Shown in pieces: positions 1-11,360 of a DNA stretch of 64,000 nt (position 1 is the first letter of the stretch; each line of letters starts with the position of its first letter). Origin of the DNA: UBA8828 sp046315175 (GTDB taxonomy: Bacteria; Verrucomicrobiota; Verrucomicrobiia; Opitutales; UBA953); assembly GCA_046315175.1 (NCBI GenBank), contig JBKDBK010000122.1, positions 32,894 through 96,893 of the forward strand, in the 5' to 3' direction. The notes below the pieces were generated by a model that searched no databases, was not told the DNA's origin, and saw only the letters and a list, made by a program, of their open reading frames with translations. A program made the translations under genes and the position numbers.

Positions 1-2
1 CC

Positions 3-815
3 ATCGCCATCACCGCCTTCCCCATGCTGGTCTGGATCGTGCGCGAGCGCGGGCTGGAAAGGACCGCGATGGGCAACCTCGCCATCACCTCGGGCGCCAT
101 CGACGATGTCCTCGCCTGGTGCATCCTGGCCGGCGTCGTCTCCGCCGTCTCGGGCGACCCGGCGACGATCGCGCGCGCCGTGGGCGGAGCCGCCGCGCTC
201 GGCCTCTTCGCCGCGTTCCTCGGACGCAGGACCCTCGGCTCGCTCAGCCAGCCGGCGGAGAGACGCGGCAAGGTCACGGTCGGGGACGGCGCCGCCCTCG
301 CCCTCGTCCTGGCGGCTTTCCTCGCCTTCAGCCAATGGGCCGGGCTCCACGCGGTCTTCGGCGGGTTCATCTGCGGGCTCTGCCTGCCGCGGGGCCTGCT
401 CAGCCAGGAGACCGGGCGGCGGCTCAACCCGATCGTCGGACCCTGGCTGCTGCCCGTGTTCTTCACCTACTCCGGCCTGCACACCCAGCTCGACCTCATT
501 CTCACCGCGGAGGGCCTGGCCCTCGCCGCGCTTGTCCTCGCGGTCTCCATCCTCGGCAAGGGCGGCGCCTGCTGGGCCGCGGCGCGCCTCGCGGGCCTGC
601 CGCCCAAGGAGGCGCTGGGCATCGGGGCGCTGATGAACGCCCGCGGCCTGATGGAGCTCATCCTCCTCGGCATCGGGCTGAGGGCGGGAATCGTGGGGCC
701 CCTGCTTTTCTCCATCCTCGTCCTGATGGCGATTGTCACCACCGCCATGGCGGGTCCCGCCTTCGACCGGCTGACCGGGCGCCGCCTGCCCAAAAAAACG
801 CTCGACCCTTGCTAA
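3..815 (+). CDS. Cation/proton antiporter, Kef/CPA2 type (C-terminal part)
   Basis: The frame is open to the left edge, so the N-terminus is missing; 270 residues are visible. The segment AITAFPML followed by GAIDDVLAWC is the conserved core of CPA2 monovalent cation:proton antiporters, with the paired aspartates expected in the ion-binding helix. The rest is a run of hydrophobic helices with a GALMNARGLMELILL stretch typical of the family. It would exchange Na+ or K+ for H+ across the inner membrane. No C-terminal TrkA or USP domain follows the membrane part, so this is a short form. The exact ion cannot be told from sequence. Confidence 0.85.
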   Translation: MAITAFPMLVWIVRERGLERTAMGNLAITSGAIDDVLAWCILAGVVSAVSGDPATIARAVGGAAALGLFAAFLGRRTLGSLSQPAERRGKVTVGDGAALALVLAAFLAFSQWAGLHAVFGGFICGLCLPRGLLSQETGRRLNPIVGPWLLPVFFTYSGLHTQLDLILTAEGLALAALVLAVSILGKGGACWAAARLAGLPPKEALGIGALMNARGLMELILLGIGLRAGIVGPLLFSILVLMAIVTTAMAGPAFDRLTGRRLPKKTLDPC

Positions 816-862
816 GCGGCGGGGATTGATGGGGAAGCGCCCACCCCGGCGCCCATCCCACC

Positions 863-3292
<2,430 letters not shown>

Positions 3293-3315
3293 GCAAGCCA
3301 CCCGTCCACCCCCAG

Positions 3316-3341
3316 GGGGCCGGCGATGCCGGCCCCTTTTG
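3316..3341 (+). terminator. Rho-independent terminator of hppA
   Basis: There is a perfect 9-bp stem, GGGGCCGGC and GCCGGCCCC, with a GAT loop and a TTTT run straight after it, 23 bases past the hppA stop codon. Confidence 0.88.
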
Positions 3342-3398
3342 CTTCCTATGACGCTCCCCCGGCTGGACGGCGGGCCGCGGCGCGGGCATCAGGGCTCC

Positions 3399-4253
3399 AT
3401 GGCACGCGTCCTCCTCCACCTCCCCCACGCCTCCCGCTACATTCCCCTGGCCGAGCGCGCCGGGCTCGCCGTCGACGACGACGAGATCGAGCGCCAGCAC
3501 CTCGCCCTGGTCGACGACCGCACCGACGAGCTCTTCGCCCCGGTCGAGGCGCCCGGGGTCGTCACCGTCGCCTCGCCCGTCTCGCGGCTGGTGGTCGACG
3601 TCGAGCGCCGCCGCGACGACGCCCTCGAGCCCTGCGCCGAGCTCGGCATGGGCGCCGTCTACACCCGCGGCGTCGGCAACGTCGTCCTCCGGCCCAACCT
3701 CGACGCCCGGGAACGGGAGCGGCTCCTCCGCTGCTGGCACGACCCCCACCACGCCGAGCTGGACAGGGCCGTCGCCGCCATTCGCCGGCAAGAGACCGCC
3801 TGCGTGCTCATCGACGCCCACAGCTACCCCCTGGAACGCCTCCCCACCGAGCTCGAGGGCGCCGCGCGACCCGAGATCTGCATCGGGACGGACCCGGAGT
3901 GGAGCCGCGGCGTCGAGCGGGTGGTGGAGCGGCACTTCGTCGGCTCGGGCTACACCGTCGCCCTCAACCAGCCCTACGGCGGCGCGATGGTCCCCAACGC
4001 CATCCGGCTCGAGCCCCAGCGCAACCTGGCCTGGAACCACAGCTTCCACTCCCAGATGGCTCCCTGCAAGGGCTTCTTCAGCGTGATGATCGAGGTGCGC
4101 AGGGACGTCTACCTGCTGCCGGGTTCCCACCTGCCCGGCCCGCGCTTCAACCACCTCAAGTTCACCCTGAACATGCTCTACCGACGCCTCGGCAAGCTCA
4201 ACTTCTGGACGGGCCGGAGCGACACGTCCCCAGGCCCGCCCGAACCGCTGTGA
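3399..4253 (+). CDS. N-formylglutamate amidohydrolase family protein
   Basis: This 284-residue protein has the family signature in order: LHLPHASRYIP at the N-terminus, DDRTDELF, YTRGVGN, LIDAHSYP, ICIGTDPEW and PYGGAMVPN. The family hydrolyses N-formyl-glutamate or related N-acyl amino acids with a metal ion, best known from histidine degradation. No hut gene is nearby, so the substrate is open. I chose the ATG at 3399, directly before the conserved block. In-frame ATGs at 3339 and 3348 would add an unconserved leader, and 3339 lies in the hppA terminator. The 3' end overlaps the convergent VTT gene by 56 bases. Confidence 0.82.
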   Translation: MARVLLHLPHASRYIPLAERAGLAVDDDEIERQHLALVDDRTDELFAPVEAPGVVTVASPVSRLVVDVERRRDDALEPCAELGMGAVYTRGVGNVVLRPNLDARERERLLRCWHDPHHAELDRAVAAIRRQETACVLIDAHSYPLERLPTELEGAARPEICIGTDPEWSRGVERVVERHFVGSGYTVALNQPYGGAMVPNAIRLEPQRNLAWNHSFHSQMAPCKGFFSVMIEVRRDVYLLPGSHLPGPRFNHLKFTLNMLYRRLGKLNFWTGRSDTSPGPPEPL

Positions 4254-4863
4254 ACCAGAGCAGCGCCGGCAGGAGGGCGCTCAGCGCGAGGGCGAGCCCC
4301 GGGGACTCGTGGCCGAGGTGCCCGACCCACGCGACGGCGAACCCAAGCGGCGCGGACCCGCACGCCAGCGCCGCGGCGAAGCGCCCGAAGGGCATTCGCG
4401 CCACGCCGGCCAGCGCGGCGACGGCCTCGGGCAGGACCGGCGTCCAGCGCGAGAGCGCCACCATCCATCCGCCCTGCGCGGCAAACCGCTCCTCGAGGCC
4501 CGCCATTCCCTCGCCCGCCACCCACGCCGCCGGAGCCCGTCCAAGCAGCCTCGCCAAGCCATAGGCCATGCAGCCGGCGAGGAAGGAGCCGGCAGCCGAC
4601 ACCAGCCCGCCCCACCACGGGCCGAGGGTCAGGCCGAGGGCCGACATCACCGGCGTCGCCGGCACGGGCAGGAGAATGTCCGCGCAGATCAACCCCAACC
4701 CCGCCGCCGCCGCGACGAAGGGATCCGAGCCCAGCAAGCGCGCCAGCTCGCCGGGGTTCAGGGCCGACTCCAGCCGCTCGCCCCAGATCGCCCAGGGAAT
4801 CAGGACGGCGCCCAGCACCAGTCCGACCAAGATCCAGATCCGACGCGAGGAAGAGAGCGGCAC
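4198..4863 (-). CDS. VTT-domain (TVP38/DedA-like) inner membrane protein
   Basis: This 221-residue protein has about five hydrophobic segments. It carries the VTT (SNARE-associated) domain pattern: a re-entrant region LICADILLPVPATPVMSALG, then GSFLAGCMAYGLARLLG, and RWTPVLPEAVAALAG with the conserved Arg and Pro. Bacterial relatives are thought to act as lipid scramblases or flippases, or to help keep the membrane potential. It is convergent with the amidohydrolase gene and overlaps its last 56 bases. It is divergent from the GH20 gene. Confidence 0.8.
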   Translation of the reverse strand: MPLSSSRRIWILVGLVLGAVLIPWAIWGERLESALNPGELARLLGSDPFVAAAAGLGLICADILLPVPATPVMSALGLTLGPWWGGLVSAAGSFLAGCMAYGLARLLGRAPAAWVAGEGMAGLEERFAAQGGWMVALSRWTPVLPEAVAALAGVARMPFGRFAAALACGSAPLGFAVAWVGHLGHESPGLALALSALLPALLWFTAVRAGLGTCRSGPSRS

Positions 4864-4888
4864 GAACCCAGATTACCCCCGCCCCACC

Positions 4889-4905
4889 GGTCGCGCAAGG
4901 CGACC
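4889..4905. promoter_or_regulatory. Inverted repeat in the VTT/GH20 divergent region
   Basis: GGTCGC and GCGACC arms flank a GCAAG loop, followed by CTTTAGG. A closely similar element lies just upstream of pta (33099-33116). The function is unknown; an operator or a leader hairpin is possible. Confidence 0.35.
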
Positions 4906-4948
4906 CTTTAGGCTGGCGAAAGGCCCTTCCCTGGGGATGGAATGCGGC

Positions 4949-6568
4949 ATGCGCTCCCTCGCCGCGATCCTCGCCCTTGTCGCCGCCTCCCTGTCGGCCG
5001 GCCCCGACATCATCCCGCGCCCCGTCGGCATCGCCCCGCTGATGGACGCCCCCGCCCAGGCGCTCAACGGCGCCAAGGTCCTCGCCCCGTCGGGCTTCGC
5101 CGCCGAGGCCGCCCTCATCCGCGCCGCCTTCCCCGGCTCCGGGACAGCCACCATCCGCCTCGTCCCCGTCACGGGCCCCGAGAAGACCGAGGGCTTCGAG
5201 GTCGGCCCCGAGGGCTACACCATCACCTGCGAGCCGGGGCGCGACATCGTGATCGAGGCCCGCACCCGCGCCGGCTTCTTCTACGCCTACCAGACCCTCC
5301 TCCAGGCCACCTACCGCGGCGGGGACGGCAAGGACTACCTCCCGCCCGGCCGCATCTGGGACAAGCCCCGCTTCGCCTGGCGCGGCATGATGCTCGACGA
5401 GGGCCGCCACTTCTTCGGCAAGGAGAAGGTCAAGCGCCTGCTCGACCTGATGGCCCTGCACAAGCTGAACGTCTTCCACTGGCACCTCACCGAGGACCAG
5501 GGCTGGCGCGTCGAGATCAAGAAGTGGCCCAAGCTGACCTCCGTCGGCGCCGTCCGCGCCGAGTCCCACGCCCTCGGGGGCAAGCAGGTCGCCTACGATG
5601 GCAACAAGTTCGACGGCAAGCCCTACGGCGGCTTCCACACCCAGGACGACCTGCGCGAGATCGTGGCCTACGCCGCCGCCCGCCACATCCAGGTGGTGCC
5701 CGAGATCGAGATGCCCGGCCACGCCTCGGCCGCCATCGCCGCCTACCCGCAGTTCGGCAACAACGACATCCCGGGCTTCGCCCCCAAGGTCCAGTCCCGC
5801 TGGGGCGTGCACCCCTACACCTTCTCCCCCAGCGAGGAGACCTTCGCCTTCATCGACGACATTTTCGCCGAGCTCACGCCCATCTTCCCCTCCGCCTACT
5901 TCCACATCGGCGGCGACGAGGCCCCCAAGGACCAGTGGAGGAAGTCCGCCTTCGCCCAGTCCGTCATCAAGCGCGAGGGCCTCAAGAACGAGTACGAGCT
6001 CCAATCCTACTTCATCCGGCGCGTGGAGAAGCTCCTCGCCGCCCGGGGCAAGAAGCTCGTCGGCTGGGACGAGATCCAGGAGGGCGGCCTGTCCAAGACC
6101 GCCACGATGATGGTCTGGCGCGACTGGAAGTGGGCCAAGCACGCCGCCGACAACGGCAACGACGTCATCATGGCGCCCACCTCCCACACCTATTTCGACT
6201 ACTCGCCCGGCAAGCGCGGCGCCGGCCCCCAGTTCGGCGTCATCGGAGGCAACCTCCCCCTCCAGACCGTCTATTCCTTCGAGCCCATCCCCGGCAACTT
6301 CACCCCCGCCCAGCACCGCCAGGTCATCGGCACCCAGGCCCAGCTCTGGTCCGAGTACTTCTACGGTTGGAACAAGGTCGAGTACATGGCCTTCCCCCGC
6401 GCCTGCGCCCTCGCCGAGGTCGCCTGGTCGCCCAAGGAGGGCAAGGACTGGGGCGACTTCCGCCGCCGCCTCGACACCCACCTCAGGCGCCTCGACGCCC
6501 TCAAGGTGAACTACCACCGCGAAGACGGCTCCCCGGCCGTCACCGACCGGATGGGCCTCGGCGAATAA
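4949..6568 (+). CDS. Exported GH20 beta-N-acetylhexosaminidase
   Basis: The protein has 539 residues. A signal peptide (MRSLAAILALVAASLSA) is followed by a GH20b-like small domain of about 110 residues and the catalytic TIM barrel. Visible motifs are KLNVFHWHLTEDQGWRVEI, PEIEMPGHASAAIAAYP and the catalytic pair Asp323-Glu324 in HIGGDEAPK. The enzyme should remove terminal beta-linked GlcNAc or GalNAc by substrate-assisted catalysis, in the periplasm or outside the cell. I took the ATG at 4949 because it starts the signal peptide; an in-frame ATG at 4937 adds four residues. A second GH20 gene lies at 37007. Confidence 0.93.
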   Translation: MRSLAAILALVAASLSAGPDIIPRPVGIAPLMDAPAQALNGAKVLAPSGFAAEAALIRAAFPGSGTATIRLVPVTGPEKTEGFEVGPEGYTITCEPGRDIVIEARTRAGFFYAYQTLLQATYRGGDGKDYLPPGRIWDKPRFAWRGMMLDEGRHFFGKEKVKRLLDLMALHKLNVFHWHLTEDQGWRVEIKKWPKLTSVGAVRAESHALGGKQVAYDGNKFDGKPYGGFHTQDDLREIVAYAAARHIQVVPEIEMPGHASAAIAAYPQFGNNDIPGFAPKVQSRWGVHPYTFSPSEETFAFIDDIFAELTPIFPSAYFHIGGDEAPKDQWRKSAFAQSVIKREGLKNEYELQSYFIRRVEKLLAARGKKLVGWDEIQEGGLSKTATMMVWRDWKWAKHAADNGNDVIMAPTSHTYFDYSPGKRGAGPQFGVIGGNLPLQTVYSFEPIPGNFTPAQHRQVIGTQAQLWSEYFYGWNKVEYMAFPRACALAEVAWSPKEGKDWGDFRRRLDTHLRRLDALKVNYHREDGSPAVTDRMGLGE

Positions 6569-6574
6569 GCGCCC

Positions 6575-7936
6575 TCAGTCTCCCCGAGACGGCTCGCGTC
6601 GGTCGGCCGGCGCCTCCTCCTGGATCGCGTAGGGCTTCCAGCCCCTCGCCGCGCGGGCGAGGTTCATCTCCGCGATGGCCAGGCGAACCAGCGTCAGGTC
6701 GGCGGCATTGCGAGCCACCCCGAGCACAGCCGGGGAGAAATCCCCGTCGGCATAGGCTTGCTCGAGCGCAAGCTCCTCGCCGAGCTGGTGCGGGGCGAAA
6801 TGGGGATGAAGGGCCCTCCAGACCGGCAGGCGCTGCCAGTGAGCCTCCGCCCCAGGCACCGGCTCGCCAAAGCCCTCCTGGAGGGTGACATAGGAGTTGA
6901 GCCCGAACTCACAGCCAAGCCGGGCCGATTCGAGCAGCGCATCGAGCGCGTCGACCAGGTCCTCCTGGCGCTCATCCTCCAACCATGCCCTGGCGAGGAA
7001 GTCACCCCAGAGCCCCAGCGCCCAGGCGTCGCGGGGCGCCCGGGTGACCGGGTCGAACGCAAGTTCCCTCAGCTTGCCCGCCGCGACGGAACCAGGTCCA
7101 TCGGCCCGGGCCCGGAAGGCCAGGTACAGGGCGCGTCGCGCCGGGACAGGATGGTGCTCCTCATGCTCCAGGAGCCGCGCGATGGCATCAGGGTCCTCAT
7201 GGCTCAGCGCCGCGAAGACAAGGCCGGGGTGCAGCAGGTTGGCCGCGAAGGCGGAGGGATCGGCGACCGCGGGATGCGAGGGCGCCCGCCAGTGCGGCCG
7301 GCGTCCGAGCCCCGACCGGTGGGCCTGGCGCAACGCAAGCGCGTCCGCGACCTGCTCGGGAACAAGCGCGGCGTGCTCCTCCAGGCTCACGAACACCGGA
7401 CGGTGCGCGCCTGTCTCCGTGGCGAGCACGGCGGAGAGCTCGCGCCCCAGCTCCGCCAGGAACGCGCCGAAGGCCGCGGGGTCGGCCGCCGAGGCGTGCT
7501 GGGTGGCGACGACATGGACGCCGGGGCCCGGCAACTCGTCATCGACCGCGCGCTCGAAACGAAGCAAGTCCAGCTCGCGGGCCAGCTCGACGACTCGGAG
7601 ATTGTAGTCGTCGGCGTCGAACTCCGGCACGCCGCCCAGCAGGCTGGCGCGGACGCGAACGCGCCATCGCGCGCCGCCGGCTTCGGGCTGCGCGAAAAGC
7701 ATGAGTCGCATCCGGCGCACGCGCGGATCGGGGCTTGAGGCAAGGAAGGCTGTCACGAGGTAACGCCCTTCCGCGCGCAGCGCCGCCTCGCCGCGCATCC
7801 CGGCATCCTCGAGAAACTCGCGGAACGCGACGGCGCCGGGTTCGTCGGCGGAGAAACCGGGGGCGACCGGCGCCGTGTCGCCGGCGGGGAGGGAAAGCAA
7901 GGGGAGCAGCAGGAGGAGGACGGCGGGAAAACGCAT
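6575..7936 (-). CDS. Exported protein of unknown function
   Basis: I do not recognise a family. The 453-residue product starts with a clear signal peptide (MRFPAVLLLLLPLLSLPAG). The rest is soluble and helix-rich, with several HxxH-like groups (LEHEEHHPV, LHPHFAPHQ) but no convincing catalytic motif. It converges on the GH20 gene with a 6-base gap. An AT-rich palindrome lies about 57 bases before its start codon. It is probably a periplasmic or secreted accessory protein. Confidence 0.75.
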   Translation of the reverse strand: MRFPAVLLLLLPLLSLPAGDTAPVAPGFSADEPGAVAFREFLEDAGMRGEAALRAEGRYLVTAFLASSPDPRVRRMRLMLFAQPEAGGARWRVRVRASLLGGVPEFDADDYNLRVVELARELDLLRFERAVDDELPGPGVHVVATQHASAADPAAFGAFLAELGRELSAVLATETGAHRPVFVSLEEHAALVPEQVADALALRQAHRSGLGRRPHWRAPSHPAVADPSAFAANLLHPGLVFAALSHEDPDAIARLLEHEEHHPVPARRALYLAFRARADGPGSVAAGKLRELAFDPVTRAPRDAWALGLWGDFLARAWLEDERQEDLVDALDALLESARLGCEFGLNSYVTLQEGFGEPVPGAEAHWQRLPVWRALHPHFAPHQLGEELALEQAYADGDFSPAVLGVARNAADLTLVRLAIAEMNLARAARGWKPYAIQEEAPADRREPSRGD

Positions 7937-7992
7937 GACCCGCCGAGGCTGTCATCAAATCGCGCCGGAGCGGAGGGCAAAGGCGACCCTGT

Positions 7993-8009
7993 TTTTTCTA
8001 TTAGAAAAA
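7993..8009. promoter_or_regulatory. AT-rich palindrome upstream of the 7936 gene
   Basis: TTTTTCTA, one spacer base and TAGAAAAA form a perfect 17-bp palindrome in an otherwise very GC-rich region, between two minus-strand genes. It could be an operator or part of a terminator. Confidence 0.4.
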
Positions 8010-8021
8010 CTCGCCGCCCTC

Positions 8022-8041
8022 GCGCGGCCCATTAGCCGCGC
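8022..8041 (-). terminator. Possible terminator of the walJ-like gene
   Basis: A perfect 7-bp stem (GCGCGGC and GCCGCGC with a 6-base loop) begins 8 bases after the stop codon on the minus strand. The T-run comes only 12 bases later, inside the AT-rich palindrome, so this is not a standard terminator. Confidence 0.35.
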
Positions 8042-8048
8042 TGCGGGG

Positions 8049-8843
8049 TCAGGTCAGCTCGGCCGGGCGCTCCTCCAGGGGGTCGAAGACCGTCACCCGG
8101 ACGGCGGGGCGGGTCGCCCGGACCTCCGCCATCAGCCCGTCGACGATGACCGCCCGGTTGCACTCCTTGCTGAGATGCCCCAGGCAGACGTGGCCCAGCC
8201 CCTCCGCCCGGATGGACCGGAGCAGGTCGAGGGCCGCCAGGTTCGACAGGTGGCCGTGGTTGCCCCGGATGCGCTGCTTGAGGTGGGCGGGGCGCCGGGA
8301 CAGGTCCAGCATCTCGTCGTCGTAGTTCGACTCGAGCACGAGGATGTCCGCCGCCTCCGCCTGGGCCCTGGCCCCCGGGGTGACATGCCCAAGGTCGGTC
8401 ATCCAGGTGACCTTCCGGCCCGGGGACCCGACCTCCGGGGGGCACTGGATGGCGAACCCGACCGGGTCGGCGGCGTCATGGGGAATCGAGAAGGGGGTCA
8501 CGGCCAACCCCAGGGCCTCGAAGGCAGCCCCGGTGTCGAACAGCTGCCAGATCGGCGCCACCTTCTGCAGGGCCCCGATCCGACGGGCGGTCTCGCGGTT
8601 CGCGAAGACCTTCAGCCCCGGATGGCGCCCCAGCAGGGCCGGGAGGCCGCCGCAATGGTCGCCGTGCTCATGGGTGACGAAGACCGCGTCGATCTGGCGG
8701 GGCTCGATGCCCAGCGCCGTCAGACCGGCGGACAGCCGGGGCCAGGCGAACCCCACGTCGATGAGGAAGGTCCGCCCCCCGGCCCGCAGGACCGAGCAGT
8801 TGCCCGAGCTGCTCGTGCCGAGGACATGGAAGGAGAAGGCCAC
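8049..8843 (-). CDS. MBL-fold metallohydrolase, WalJ/YycJ type
   Basis: The 264-residue protein starts GTSSSGNCSVL, like YycJ/WalJ. It has the dinuclear-metal motif HEHGDH at residues 58-63 and further family blocks: WMTDLGHV, LESNYDDEML, RIRGNHGHLSN and LGHLSKECN. Relatives are metal-dependent phosphodiesterases or nucleases linked to cell-wall control and DNA repair. I chose the GTG at 8843 because the conserved fold begins there and no ATG lies nearby in frame. The open frame continues far upstream only because it is antisense to glgC. It is divergent from glgC. Confidence 0.82.
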   Translation of the reverse strand: MAFSFHVLGTSSSGNCSVLRAGGRTFLIDVGFAWPRLSAGLTALGIEPRQIDAVFVTHEHGDHCGGLPALLGRHPGLKVFANRETARRIGALQKVAPIWQLFDTGAAFEALGLAVTPFSIPHDAADPVGFAIQCPPEVGSPGRKVTWMTDLGHVTPGARAQAEAADILVLESNYDDEMLDLSRRPAHLKQRIRGNHGHLSNLAALDLLRSIRAEGLGHVCLGHLSKECNRAVIVDGLMAEVRATRPAVRVTVFDPLEERPAELT

Positions 8844-8918
8844 CGCGCAAGGGAACCCGCCGGCGGGCGACTGCCAACCGGAAACCCTCTTTGGCTCGCC
8901 CTGCCCCGCCCCGCCCCG

Positions 8919-8924
8919 TAGGCT
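8919..8924 (+). promoter_or_regulatory. Possible -10 box of glgC
   Basis: TAGGCT ends 6 bases before the glgC ATG, which would give a leaderless mRNA. No good -35 box is seen at the right distance. Confidence 0.3.
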
Positions 8925-8930
8925 GCGGGC

Positions 8931-10229
8931 ATGTCCCAGTCCACCCCTCGCGTCATCTCCATCATCATGGGCGGCGGCCGCGGCACCCGGCTCTACCCCC
9001 TGACCAAGGACCGCTGCAAGCCGGCCGTCCCCCTGGCCGGCAACTACCGCCTGGTGGACATCCCAATCAGCAACTGCCTCAACTCCGGACTCAACCGCAT
9101 CTACGTCCTGTCCCAGTTCAACACCGCCTCCCTCCACAAGCACATCCAGCAGACCTACAAGTTCGACCCCTTCGGGAAGGGCTTTGTCGACATCCTCGCG
9201 GCCGAGCAGACCGGCGACAAGGAGACCTGGTACCAAGGCACGGCCGACGCCGTGCGCCAGAACATGCACCACTACGGGCTGCAGGACGACGACCTCGTTC
9301 TCATCCTCTCCGGCGACCAGCTCTACCGGATGGATTTCCGCCCGATGATCGAGCAGCACCTGCGGACCAAGTCCGACATCACCATCGCCGCCAAGCCCCT
9401 CCCCTCCGACCAGGTCTCCGGCCTCGGCATCATGCGGGTCGACGGCGACCTGCGCGTCACCGAGTTTGTCGAGAAGCCCAAGGACCCCGCCCTCGTCCGC
9501 AGCCTCGCCCTCGCCGGGGAGGCCCGCGCCCGGCTCAGCGACACCTCCGACCGCGCCTACTGCCTCGCCTCGATGGGCATCTACCTCGTCTCCGGCCAGC
9601 GCCTCCGCGCCGCCCTCGCCGACCCCCTCCAGACCGACTTCGGCAAGGAGGTCATCCCCGGCATGGTCGCCAGCCACCGCCTCACCGCCTTCGTCTACGA
9701 CGGGTACTGGGAGGACATCGGCACGGTCGGCTCCTTCTGGGAATGCAACCTGACCCTGACCGACCCCGTGCCGCCCTTCGACTTCTTCGACGGCGGCCAG
9801 CCCGTCTTCACCCACGCCCGCTACCTGCCCCCGGCCAAGATCAACGGCTCCCGCTCCCACCGCGTCCTGCTCGCCCCCGGCTGCATCGTCGACGACGCCG
9901 AGCTCGAGCGCTGCGTCATCGGCGTGCGCTCCGTCATCCGCGCCGGCTCCCGCCTGGAGAACACCGTCATGATGGGCGCCGACCGCTACGAGCGGCCGGC
10001 CGACTTCGCCCGCAACCGCGAGGCGGGGCTGCCCGACGTCGGCGTCGGGCCCGGCTGCCACATCCGCCGCGCCATCATCGACAAGAACGCCCGCATCGGC
10101 GCCAACTGCCGGCTCTCCCCCGCCGGCCTCGCCGAGCGCACCGAGACCGCCGCCTGGTACGTCCGCGACGGCGTGCTCGTCGTCAAGAAGAACGCCGTGC
10201 TCTCGCCCGGCACCGTGGTCGGGGAATAG
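8931..10229 (+). CDS. glgC: Glucose-1-phosphate adenylyltransferase
   Basis: The enzyme makes ADP-glucose from ATP and glucose-1-phosphate, the committed step of glycogen synthesis. The 432-residue protein has the nucleotide-binding loop GGGRGTRLYPLT (14-25), the catalytic Asp129 in SGDQLYRMD, the sugar-phosphate lysine in FVEKPKDP (Lys182) and YWEDIGTV. The C-terminal part is a left-handed beta-helix. The sequence IPISNCLNSGLNRIYVLSQF resembles plant and cyanobacterial enzymes more than enterobacterial ones. The next gene begins 7 bases later and is probably co-transcribed. No other glycogen gene is in the window. Confidence 0.95.
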   Translation: MSQSTPRVISIIMGGGRGTRLYPLTKDRCKPAVPLAGNYRLVDIPISNCLNSGLNRIYVLSQFNTASLHKHIQQTYKFDPFGKGFVDILAAEQTGDKETWYQGTADAVRQNMHHYGLQDDDLVLILSGDQLYRMDFRPMIEQHLRTKSDITIAAKPLPSDQVSGLGIMRVDGDLRVTEFVEKPKDPALVRSLALAGEARARLSDTSDRAYCLASMGIYLVSGQRLRAALADPLQTDFGKEVIPGMVASHRLTAFVYDGYWEDIGTVGSFWECNLTLTDPVPPFDFFDGGQPVFTHARYLPPAKINGSRSHRVLLAPGCIVDDAELERCVIGVRSVIRAGSRLENTVMMGADRYERPADFARNREAGLPDVGVGPGCHIRRAIIDKNARIGANCRLSPAGLAERTETAAWYVRDGVLVVKKNAVLSPGTVVGE

Positions 10230-10235
10230 GCCTCG

Positions 10236-11360
10236 ATGCTCATCGCGCGCGCCCAGGTCTACTGGATCAACTGGCTCCTGCTCATCGCGGGAGCCGCCGC
10301 CACCGGCGTCGCCCCCGTGTACGACGCCTTCCTCCGCGGGGCCGTCGCCTCCTTCCTCGCCGCCGGCGCCCTCGCCGCCTACCGCCAGCTCGGCCCCCGC
10401 AAGGCCGCCTTCCTCGGCCTCGTCCTCGGCGTCGCCTGGCAGCTGTTCCTCCACCACGCCTGGGGCCGCATCGCCTGGAGCGAGGCCCACCGCGCCGCCG
10501 CGGAGGGCCGGCTCGGCATGGAGATGTCCGTCACCGCCGCCGCCTTCGCCGGCAGCGCCCTCGCCGCCGCCCTGATGAGCCGAGGCCTCGGCTGGGCCAA
10601 GGCCGCCGGCGTCGGCGCCCTCCTCTCCCTCAGCATGACCGCCCTGCCCTACGGCATCGTCAACGCGATGGACCGCAACCGCGCAGGACCCATCGACATC
10701 GTGTGGATCGCCGAGGCCACCGCGCTCGACGACGAGGGCCGACCCCTCCGCCCCCGCGGCGTCGCCACACCCAGCCTCGGCGCGCAGGAAATCGCCACCC
10801 TCCGCCAGCGTTTCCTCACCGTCGACGTCGCCGGCGAGGTCGCCGTCGTCGGGCCCGACGGCCGCCGCCTCTGGCCCGCCTGGCGCCAGCGCATCTCCCA
10901 GGCCGGTCACGAGACCCTGCCCGCCCGCACCGTCCTCATCGTCAACCGGCTGCCGGCCGACGCGCGCGTCCCGGCGGTCGACCTCATCCTAAGCGAGAGC
11001 CCCGAGGGCCGGCGCGGGCTCGAGTTCGCCCTCGAGGAGGGCGCGGCCAAGGCCGGCGCCTTCGGCGACCAGCCGCTTGAGGAGCCGCCCACCGTCCGCC
11101 TCGAGGTCGGTTCCAACGCCGAGGGCGTCTGGTTCCGCGCCCTGCGCGCCCTCCCCCTCGGCCGAAACTACCCGACCGGCGGCGCCGACGAGCGCACGGG
11201 GCTGCCCTCGCGTGTGCCCAGCCCCGGCAGCACCGGACGCCTCGGGCCCGCGCCCGAGCCGCCCGCCGCCACCGCCCCGACGCGCGTTCCCGAAATCGGG
11301 CAGATGCGCATCCCGAACAGCCACCCAGCCGCCGAAGTGCCCCTGGGACCGGGAGAATGA
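10236..11360 (+). CDS. Membrane protein of unknown function downstream of glgC
   Basis: I do not recognise a family. The 374-residue protein has about five membrane helices (near residues 12-26, 34-50, 55-72, 96-115 and 122-142). A soluble domain of about 175 residues follows, then a proline-rich low-complexity tail from residue 320. It lies 7 bases after glgC and overlaps the next gene by 4 bases (ATGA), so the three genes are likely one operon. Nothing in the sequence points to a link with glycogen. Confidence 0.72.
   Translation: MLIARAQVYWINWLLLIAGAAATGVAPVYDAFLRGAVASFLAAGALAAYRQLGPRKAAFLGLVLGVAWQLFLHHAWGRIAWSEAHRAAAEGRLGMEMSVTAAAFAGSALAAALMSRGLGWAKAAGVGALLSLSMTALPYGIVNAMDRNRAGPIDIVWIAEATALDDEGRPLRPRGVATPSLGAQEIATLRQRFLTVDVAGEVAVVGPDGRRLWPAWRQRISQAGHETLPARTVLIVNRLPADARVPAVDLILSESPEGRRGLEFALEEGAAKAGAFGDQPLEEPPTVRLEVGSNAEGVWFRALRALPLGRNYPTGGADERTGLPSRVPSPGSTGRLGPAPEPPAATAPTRVPEIGQMRIPNSHPAAEVPLGPGE

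Noticed and set aside
8844..10910. N-terminal extension of the walJ-like frame
   Set aside because: It is antisense to glgC and the next gene. The conserved metallohydrolase starts at the GTG at 8843.
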